In this document: positions 1-4,014 of the stretch, one piece after another
How the letters are laid out: the number at the start of each line of letters is the position of its first letter
Position numbering within the stretch: the first letter of the stretch is position 1
From: a bacterium
GTDB lineage: Bacteria; Margulisbacteria; Marinamargulisbacteria; SXXA01
Assembly (NCBI GenBank): GCA_018402095.1
Contig: JAGYJO010000075.1
Coordinates: 1-6,784, forward strand
Direction: 5' to 3'
DNA length: 6,784 nucleotides
Translations under genes and position numbers: made by a program
The notes under the pieces: model-generated
Seen by the model: the letters and a program-made list of their open reading frames with translations, nothing else
What the model was told of the DNA's origin: nothing
Databases searched by the model: none

Positions 1-1416
1 AGAGGTATCCCTGTGAGAAATACGGACAGAGCCACTATCCGAAACAATAGAAATACCAAAGCCTGCATTTAAAGTAGCCACAACAGGCAAACCAGACTCC
101 GTACCAATCAAAAATGTACCTGCAGAAAGGGTTGGCAGGGATTTAAAACGCTTGTTTGGGGCATCATAATAAAGCAAGGTATTGGCACCAAAAGAATCTA
201 TACCCAAGCCCCCATTGGCGACAGAAACAACACCATTTAAGGCTGTGGCGTTCAGACTCACCAAGCCCAACCCATTCCCAACAAAAGAACCTTCTAATTG
301 GGTGGCTCGCACCGTCCCAAAAACATCCAGAGTTTTCTCTGGATTTGTGATACCCACACCCAGCTTAATACCTTCTTTTTGGGTGACAATCGTCTTCAAC
401 AAATCATCATATAGCCACCCACCAGCAGCATTGGACTGTACATCCAATTGTCGCCAAAAAGATCCATCATAGCCCTCAAAATTAACACCATCAAACCGGA
501 TAGCACCTGCATTTGTGATCGTCGTATTGCGAACCAAGATCGCACCATTGACTTCTAATTCTTGAATCGGATTGGACACCCCAATACCGACTTTACCATC
601 ATTCTTGACCGTAATACGCTCAACATCTCCTGTTTTCATTAAGATATCGCCCGTAAAATTCTTGTCTGTATCTGCCCCAAGCACAACATTGATCGTGCTC
701 AAAAGAGGACCTCCGGTATTACTCTGAACATCTTTGGCACTACTCAAAAAAGTGCCATCAGAAAAAATCAATCGCCCACCAGTCAATTTAATATTCCCAG
801 AAACATCCAAACGTTCTGTAGGCGTAGAAACCCCAATACCGACGCCGGAAGCAGGATCTATCACCACAAGGGATCCTACCCGAAGGCCTTTTGTGGCATT
901 AAGCGTTGCGGTCAAACTACCTACAGACGTAATCTGAGGATAAGCCCCAACCATTACAGATGACGGAATGGTGCCCACAATCGCGTTCGCACTCACCGCA
1001 TTAGCACTATCGGCAGAAACAGCTCTAATCGCCAATGGCATGTAACGAATAGGGACAGCGACACGCCCATCCACACCCGAAATCTGCACCACAAAATACA
1101 ACGCATCCCCTGAAAAATACTGACTCTGCAACGGCAGTTGGCGACCTAATTCAATGGCCATATACCCATTCTGAAAGACAACTTGGACATGAGACTCATT
1201 CCAGATCGTCGTCCCAAAGTCACCAATAGTCACATCCACACCCGTATTCAAAGCTACCTGAACATCTCTATTTCCATTAATGAGACCTGTATTTGCATCA
1301 GAAAAAGTCCCATCAAAAGTCATCAGGATAGGCGAGCTCGCAAAAATGCTGCTCCAAAGAATGCCAAAAAAAAGCATAACACCAAAACATATCTTGTTTT
1401 TCAATGGAAACTCCAT
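1..1416 (-). CDS. Secreted tail-fibre-like (peptidase S74-associated) repeat protein, C-terminus beyond the window
   Basis: The frame is open for 472 codons from ATG at 1416 to the window edge, so the C-terminus is missing. Residues 1-27 form a signal peptide: a lysine-containing start, a hydrophobic stretch around 10-25, and a likely cut near IFA-SS. Residues 28-132 resemble the N-terminal domain common to this protein class, ending in a segment like PIRYMPLAIRA. Three copies of a fibre repeat follow at about 191-209, 275-293 and 351-369 (GVGIGVSTPTERLDV, KVGIGVSNPIQELEV, KLGVGITNPEKTLDV). Between them lie typical linkers such as SDGTFLSS and FEGYDGSFWRQL. In known relatives such shafts often end in a peptidase S74 self-cleaving chaperone domain, which would lie outside this window. 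A surface or secreted fibre is inferred; the ligand is unknown. No strong Shine-Dalgarno sequence is visible; the signal peptide decided the start. It may have its own promoter, since it begins 99 bases after tsaE. Confidence 0.85.
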   Translation of the reverse strand, partial: MEFPLKNKICFGVMLFFGILWSSIFASSPILMTFDGTFSDANTGLINGNRDVQVALNTGVDVTIGDFGTTIWNESHVQVVFQNGYMAIELGRQLPLQSQYFSGDALYFVVQISGVDGRVAVPIRYMPLAIRAVSADSANAVSANAIVGTIPSSVMVGAYPQITSVGSLTATLNATKGLRVGSLVVIDPASGVGIGVSTPTERLDVSGNIKLTGGRLIFSDGTFLSSAKDVQSNTGGPLLSTINVVLGADTDKNFTGDILMKTGDVERITVKNDGKVGIGVSNPIQELEVNGAILVRNTTITNAGAIRFDGVNFEGYDGSFWRQLDVQSNAAGGWLYDDLLKTIVTQKEGIKLGVGITNPEKTLDVFGTVRATQLEGSFVGNGLGLVSLNATALNGVVSVANGGLGIDSFGANTLLYYDAPNKRFKSLPTLSAGTFLIGTESGLPVVATLNAGFGISIVSDSGSVRISHRDTS

Positions 1417-1515
1417 AGAGGCGAAAAAGCCCCAGTTTGAAGCATACTTCCCCAAAACAATGGCAACCAAACATACGCGGCCATATGCGATCCAATTTGT
1501 GCGCGGTATAACGCG

Positions 1516-1962
1516 CTAAATATAAACATGCACACGTCTCACAGAAAGATCTATAAAGTAAAATCGTATCGCCATCCCGGATAAAGCCAGAACCGATGAA
1601 AAACGATCTGCCCACTCAATGAGCACTAGCCCATCTGTCTCTTCCAAGTCAGAAAACAATTGGCCATGCTCTTCTGGCGTATCTGGCATACGGTATAAAT
1701 CCAAATGATGCACATCCATATCCGCTGTCACATACTTGTTTTTGAGGGAAAAAGTCGGAGAACCCACCAGGGAAATATCCCCGCCCAAGGCTTCCACCAC
1801 AGAACGCGCAAAGGTGGTTTTGCCACACCCCATATCCCCAATCAAAGCGATATACTGTGCTTTTTTCATAGCAGGCAACCATTCCGTCAAGAAGGCCCCC
1901 CACTCTGACTCACGCACATCACACACAACCGTGGGTTTTTCCCAGACAAATGAATGGGTCAT
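1516..1962 (-). CDS. tsaE: tRNA threonylcarbamoyladenosine biosynthesis ATPase TsaE
   Basis: TsaE is the P-loop ATPase that works with TsaB and TsaD to place the t6A modification at position 37 of tRNAs reading ANN codons, in the cytoplasm. The 148-residue product matches the family's usual length of about 150. Visible motifs in order are the Walker A loop GDMGCGKTT (42-50), the family motif SPTFSLKNKY (68-77), HLDLYR (86-91), and LVLIEWADR (112-120), where the IEW block is characteristic. The ATG lies in an ATGA overlap with the folK stop, so translation is probably coupled to folK. The stop TAG at 1516-1518 is followed by a small GC-rich inverted repeat (GCGCG/CGCGC, 1501-1517) without a T-tract, too weak to call a terminator. 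The methionine-accepting CAT tRNA upstream decodes AUG, so it is a reader of an ANN codon, but a functional link is not implied. Identification is secure. Confidence 0.95.
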   Translation of the reverse strand: MTHSFVWEKPTVVCDVRESEWGAFLTEWLPAMKKAQYIALIGDMGCGKTTFARSVVEALGGDISLVGSPTFSLKNKYVTADMDVHHLDLYRMPDTPEEHGQLFSDLEETDGLVLIEWADRFSSVLALSGMAIRFYFIDLSVRRVHVYI

Positions 1963-2414
1963 AGCAAACGCAACGCTTGCACCGATTTGCGTAAAACAGG
2001 ATGCTCCCAGTCTGGGGCTACATCACAAACAGGGTCCAATACAAAGCGTCTCAAGTGCATTCTAGGATGCGGCAGAATGAGGACGCCAAAGTCCGCTATC
2101 ATTTTATCAAAAAAAATCAAATCAAGATCAATGATCCGAGGCGATTCATCGCCTTTTTTTGTGCGTCCAGACTGACGCTCAATACGCGATAGCGCATCAA
2201 AAAATTGCCAGGCCGTATAATCCGTTGAAAGATGCACAGCCCCATTCAGATACGGCGCCTGAGGACTATTGGCACCTTCATATTCTGTTTCATAAAACGA
2301 GGAAACAGCATGAATCTCAGCACTATCACCAAGGGCGGACACAGCAGAATGCAATGCCGATTCACGATCTCCAACATTCGAACCCAGAGCGACTATTGCT
2401 TGGTGCATCCTCAT
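1959..2414 (-). CDS. folK: 2-amino-4-hydroxy-6-hydroxymethyldihydropteridine pyrophosphokinase (HPPK)
   Basis: FolK transfers pyrophosphate from ATP to 6-hydroxymethyl-7,8-dihydropterin, the step before dihydropteroate synthase in folate synthesis. The 151 residues fit the usual 150-170. Motifs seen are ALGSNVGDR (9-17) at the start, SSFYET (38-43), YLNGAV (55-60), the HPPK signature region DESPRIIDLDLIFF (89-102) with its Mg-binding DLD pair, and LPHPRMHLRRFVLDP (114-128). In the signature the position before PR is serine, where glycine or alanine is usual. Two starts are possible, ATG at 2414 and the in-frame ATG two codons later. The first is preferred because it overlaps the TGA of the upstream fmdB reading frame as ATGA. 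Loss of fmdB translation by frameshift could weaken coupled translation of folK. The 3' end overlaps tsaE in the same way. Confidence 0.95.
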   Translation of the reverse strand: MRMHQAIVALGSNVGDRESALHSAVSALGDSAEIHAVSSFYETEYEGANSPQAPYLNGAVHLSTDYTAWQFFDALSRIERQSGRTKKGDESPRIIDLDLIFFDKMIADFGVLILPHPRMHLRRFVLDPVCDVAPDWEHPVLRKSVQALRLL

Positions 2415-2639
2415 GAAGACTTGGCAACGTCCGAAGATGAAGATGTAGAAGCCGAAGAATGACTATCTGTAAATATAAAAACCAGCAACTTTAAAACTGA
2501 CCTTGCACATTTTTACTAATGAGCCGTTCCAATATGTCCAGAACACACAGGACAACCGCCGGTACCGGCTCAGCCATGCCATGGCGCGCTTCAAAATGTA
2601 TGGCCACAAGCCTCGACATCTGTAATCATACAAGGGCAT
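2411..2639 (-). pseudogene. FmdB-family zinc-ribbon protein, broken by about six single-base indels
   Basis: Read piecewise in three frames from ATG at 2639, this stretch gives a 74-residue FmdB-type protein. The pieces are MPLYDYRC, then EACGHTF, EARHGMAEPVPAV, CPVCSGHI, ERLISKNVQGQF, KVAGFYI, and a serine-rich tail starting TDSHSSAS and ending DVAKSS before TGA at 2411-2413. The two cysteine pairs of the zinc ribbon (CxxCG and CPxC) and the family's GFY-I-TD motif are all present. Six shifts are needed: an extra C near 2615, an extra T near 2593, a missing T near 2554, an extra G near 2530, an extra T near 2493, and an extra T near 2471. The longest unbroken frame gives only a 66-residue chimera. 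FmdB-type proteins are small putative regulators of unsettled role. The gene sat 40 bases after a tRNA and ended in an ATGA overlap with folK. It is either a recent pseudogene or an intact gene with local sequence errors. Confidence 0.85.
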
Positions 2640-2646
2640 GAGCCTG

Positions 2647-2652
2647 CTCCTT
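2647..2652 (-). promoter_or_regulatory. Shine-Dalgarno sequence AAGGAG of the fmdB-type gene
   Basis: Reading the minus strand, AAGGAG stands 7 bases before the ATG at 2639. That ATG opens MPLYDYRC, the expected FmdB N-terminus, which fixes the start there rather than at the in-frame ATG eight codons upstream. Confidence 0.75.
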
Positions 2653-2679
2653 TTTAGTTCCAAAATGATATGTTGTGTT

Positions 2680-2756
2680 TGGTAGCGGCGACTAGATTCG
2701 AACTAGTGACAACACGGGTATGAACCGTGTGCTCTAACCAACTGAGCTACGCCGCC
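2680..2756 (-). tRNA. tRNA-Met (CAT), elongator type, CCA encoded
   Basis: The minus strand folds into a full 77-base cloverleaf. The acceptor stem is GGCGGCG/CGCCGCT (first pair G-U). The D stem is GCTC/GAGC, and the anticodon stem CACGG/CCGTG closes loop TTCATAC with anticodon CAT at 2720-2722. The variable loop is TTGTC, the T stem is ACTAG/CTAGT with loop TTCGAAT, the discriminator base is A and the terminal CCA is encoded. It lacks the initiator hallmarks (no unpaired first base opposite position 72, no three G-C pairs in the anticodon stem). Its D-arm and T-arm look like elongator Met rather than lysidine-modified Ile2, though sequence alone cannot exclude Ile2. No terminator lies between it and the fmdB-type gene 40 bases downstream, so they may share a transcript. 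Confidence 0.96.
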
Positions 2757-2904
2757 ATAAATCATTGCGTCCGAACCATGAGGCACGAAACGGCCTACAC
2801 TTTACGTGAATAACGCTACTTGGGGCAATTTTTTTCAAAACAACACCATTGAGACAAGCCCAATAAACGTAACCGCTTCCTACGCCAGGGCTAACAGGGA
2901 TTCA

Positions 2905-2920
2905 AAGGGCGTCAGCCCTT
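2905..2920. repeat. Small perfect hairpin AAGGGC/GCCCTT
   Basis: AAGGGC, a GTCA loop and GCCCTT form a six-pair stem. It stands 12 bases from the larger hairpin at 2933-2957. Paired short hairpins of this kind resemble dispersed REP-type elements, but no second copy lies in this window to prove it. Confidence 0.5.
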
Positions 2921-2932
2921 GACATTCACTAT

Positions 2933-2970
2933 TTTCGCTCAGCTTTGCTGAGCGAAATAATGTTTTTTTT
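2933..2970 (+). terminator. Eleven-pair hairpin followed by eight T, terminator-like on the plus strand
   Basis: TTTCGCTCAGC, loop TTT and GCTGAGCGAAA pair perfectly over 11 bases (2933-2957). A run of eight T lies at 2963-2970, five bases past the stem. In this form it would terminate plus-strand transcription, but no plus-strand gene lies upstream in the window. On the minus strand, where the neighbouring genes are read, there is an A-tract before the stem and no U-tract after it. It could therefore be an antisense stop, a repeat element, or a leftover from a lost gene. Confidence 0.5.
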
Positions 2971-2980
2971 CGGGGTTTTA

Positions 2981-3005
2981 GGTCACTGAGCGCAGCCGAA
3001 GTGTC
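2981..3005. repeat. REP-like motif
   Basis: On the minus strand this reads GACACTTCGGCTGCGCTCAGTG and on to ACC, after a G-rich run (3006-3020). CACT and AGTG flank a GC-rich core. Motifs of the form CTTCGnCTnCGCTCAG recur as short dispersed repeats in many bacterial genomes. The core GCTCAG also occurs in the hairpin at 2933-2957. Calling it a repeat is by resemblance; copy number cannot be seen here. Confidence 0.35.
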
Positions 3006-3071
3006 GCCCCCTTGCCCCCGTCTAGGAAGTGATTACCACAAACAGCAGTATCCATATAGAAATCTATACCA

Positions 3072-3653
3072 CTACAACTTCAGAATAGGAAATACCCCAT
3101 TGCTAAATTCAAAGACCTAACTGTAGGCCATCAGACATCTTCCCTGCGACATTGATAAGTCCAACTGCATCCCCTCAAATTCCGCAGCATAATTAAATAC
3201 ACCGAACTGAATTTCCCTCAGATTCGCCAGCCATATTCCAGGAGGCCCAGCTGCTGCCCCACAGATTTGATGGCGGCTTCATTATAAACAAGACCTAGAG
3301 AGGGCCCATGCATTTCAAATTTATTAAAATTCAGCAGTCCCAGCTGCAGTCCGGACATTTATCCACCACATTCAAAAGACTCACGCGCAACCCCGATGAT
3401 TTGTGACCAAGCTGAACACCGGCGATCAAAACACCCGTATTCTGTACACCGTGGCGATAATCACCCTAGATCTTAATCCAGAAACATAGCCATAGTTTTC
3501 CATAAAAAGATTCAGCCGAAGCCCTTTCACCGCAGACGCAGGCGGAAGACTAATCGCGTCATACAAAGAAACAGCAACAATCGTCTCCGTCTGAGCAAAA
3601 ACCGGTGCTGTGGTGGACAAAACAAAGAACAGTGCTAATAAACAAATACGCAT
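3072..3653 (-). pseudogene. Secreted G.QLGL.N-repeat surface protein, broken by about eight indels
   Basis: The frame opens at ATG 3653 behind a strong AGGAGG and stays intact for about 60 codons. These encode a signal peptide (MRICLLALFFVLSTTAPVFA, cut before QTET) and a segment containing KGLRLNLFMENYGYVSG. After that the reading jumps frames: GLDLG, then GVQNTGVLIAGVQLG and GLRVSLLNVVDK, then MSGLQLGLLNFNKFEM and GPSLGLVYNEAAIKSV, then NMAGESEG, IQFGVFNYAAEFEGMQL, GLINVAGKMSDGLQLG, LLNLA and NGVFPILKL, with stop TAG at 3072-3074. The corrected protein is about 190 residues with a 14-20 residue repeat (G.QLGL.N), as in outer-surface repeat proteins such as the LA_2272 type. Shifts lie near 3473, 3463, 3359, 3238, 3213, 3161, 3112 and 3100. 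The role is unknown and probably at the outer surface. It is divergent from the B12 receptor gene. Sequence error is a live alternative to gene decay. Confidence 0.8.
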
Positions 3654-3660
3654 GATGAAA

Positions 3661-3666
3661 CCTCCT
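3661..3666 (-). promoter_or_regulatory. Shine-Dalgarno sequence AGGAGG of the repeat-protein gene
   Basis: A perfect AGGAGG on the minus strand lies 7 bases before ATG 3653. It selects that start over an in-frame ATG 27 codons upstream, and the signal peptide then begins at residue 1. Confidence 0.85.
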
Positions 3667-3668
3667 AA

Positions 3669-3754
3669 TATAGCCGATCCAAAATGGGTTGTCTGGTTTT
3701 GTAGTGTATAAATCATACATAAGAAACCGGACAATTCATTTTGGGCGAGCTATA
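3669..3754. repeat. Imperfect inverted repeat with 31-base arms in the divergent promoter region
   Basis: The left arm is 3669-3699 and the right arm 3724-3754, with a 24-base centre. Each arm, read inward, has the blocks TATAGC, four unlike bases, CCAAAATG, two unlike bases, TTGTC, one unlike base, GGTTT: 24 of 31 positions match. The centre holds a smaller inverted pair, TGTAT (3705-3709) and ATACA (3715-3719), sharing nearly the same axis. It lies between the start of the minus-strand repeat protein and the plus-strand B12 riboswitch. It may be a regulator site, a cruciform, a pair of mirror-image promoters, or a small inverted-repeat mobile remnant. Confidence 0.75.
3705..3734 (-). promoter_or_regulatory. 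Candidate promoter of the broken repeat-protein gene
   Basis: On the minus strand, TTGTCC (3729-3734) and TATACA (3705-3710) are 18 bases apart, each 4 of 6 to the sigma-70 consensus. A start near 3698 would leave a leader of about 45 bases containing the AGGAGG. Both boxes lie inside the inverted repeat. Confidence 0.35.
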
Positions 3755-3756
3755 AG
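3728..3756 (+). promoter_or_regulatory. Candidate promoter of the B12 receptor transcript
   Basis: CGGACA (3728-3733), a 17-base spacer and TATAAG (3751-3756) match the consensus at 4 and 5 of 6 positions. Transcription from about 3763 would include the whole riboswitch in a leader of roughly 250 bases. The boxes fall in the right arm of the inverted repeat. Confidence 0.45.
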
Positions 3757-3807
3757 TACCCAATAACCATAACTCAGATGGATCTGTTTCGAAATAGCCC
3801 CCTGACG

Positions 3808-3999
3808 ATAGTTTGAAAAAATCCTGGGTACCAAATAGTTTGCGACGGCAGAAACAGCCGTGCTAGATTACACCCACTTCACCCAGGGGAATGGGTTAGA
3901 ACCCCAGCTGTCGCGCAACCGTATAGGTTTGAATACACAAACTGTAGTCGGGTTACCTGTCTGAAGTAACTATTTTTTCTCCAATCGCTCGCGGATTGG
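3808..3999 (+). ncRNA. Cobalamin (AdoCbl-type) riboswitch
   Basis: The conserved core GGGGAATGGGTTAGAACCCC, then AGCTGTCGCGCAACCGTA (3886-3923), matches the cobalamin aptamer pattern GGGAA..GGTGAA..CC..GCTGaCCCGCAACTGTA. The B12 box follows as AGTCGGGTTACCTGTCTG (3946-3963). Supporting stems are CCTGGGT (3823-3829) with ACCCAGG (3881-3887), ACGGC with GCCGT (about 3844-3861), and GTTTG with CAAAC (3927-3942). A closing helix can form from GAAAAAAT (3815-3822) and ATTTTTTC (3972-3979). After it comes hairpin CCAATC/GATTGG (3981-3999), whose loop GCTCGCG can pair through CGCG with TCGCGC at 3911-3916, as expected for the kissing loop. The hairpin sits just before the GGAGG, and no terminator follows, which suggests control of translation: bound cobalamin would shut off the receptor. 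Confidence 0.92.
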
Positions 4000-4004
4000 C
4001 ACAC

Positions 4005-4009
4005 GGAGG
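4005..4009 (+). promoter_or_regulatory. Shine-Dalgarno sequence GGAGG under riboswitch control
   Basis: GGAGG lies 5 bases before ATG 4015 and 5 bases after the riboswitch's last hairpin, so folding of that hairpin can plausibly hinder ribosome access. It fixes the start of the receptor. Confidence 0.8.
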
Positions 4010-4014
4010 ATCCT

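Larger units (their letters stand above)
2757..3071. other. Gene-free stretch between tRNA-Met and the broken repeat-protein gene
   Basis: No coding frame is convincing here. Upstream of the tRNA on the minus strand there is a weak promoter candidate, TTGCCC (2823-2828), 18 bases, then TAAAGT (2799-2804), each 4 of 6 to consensus. The rest holds two perfect hairpins (2905-2920 and 2933-2957), a REP-like motif near 2981-3005, and a 14-base near-palindrome TATAGA-AA-TCTATA at 3055-3068. Confidence 0.5.

Noticed and set aside
156..937. Several plus-strand open frames of 64-96 codons
   Set aside because: They are shadows of the minus-strand fibre gene, which is open over the whole region and has coherent family motifs.
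1441..1470. Promoter-like boxes TTGGTT and TATGCT, 18 bases apart on the minus strand, before the fibre gene
   Set aside because: The -35 box matches only 3 of 6 and nothing else supports it. The gene may have its own promoter, but this one is not convincing.
2463..2663. A 66-codon minus-strand open frame
   Set aside because: It is a chimera of three fmdB frames. Only its MPLYDYRC and FKVAGFYIY parts match the family; the rest is out of frame.
2660..2682. A stretch CCAAAATGATATGTTG resembling an arm of the inverted repeat at 3669-3754
   Set aside because: Only eight bases match exactly and the stretch runs into the tRNA 3' end; the likeness is probably chance.
3669..3754. Insertion sequence or complete mobile element
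   Set aside because: There is no transposase, and the only target-site hint is TATA at both outer ends, which is too short and AT-rich to count.
3946..3980. Transcription terminator inside the riboswitch (weak stem plus six T)
   Set aside because: The stem is only five pairs, and the T-run is better explained as one strand of the aptamer's closing helix.
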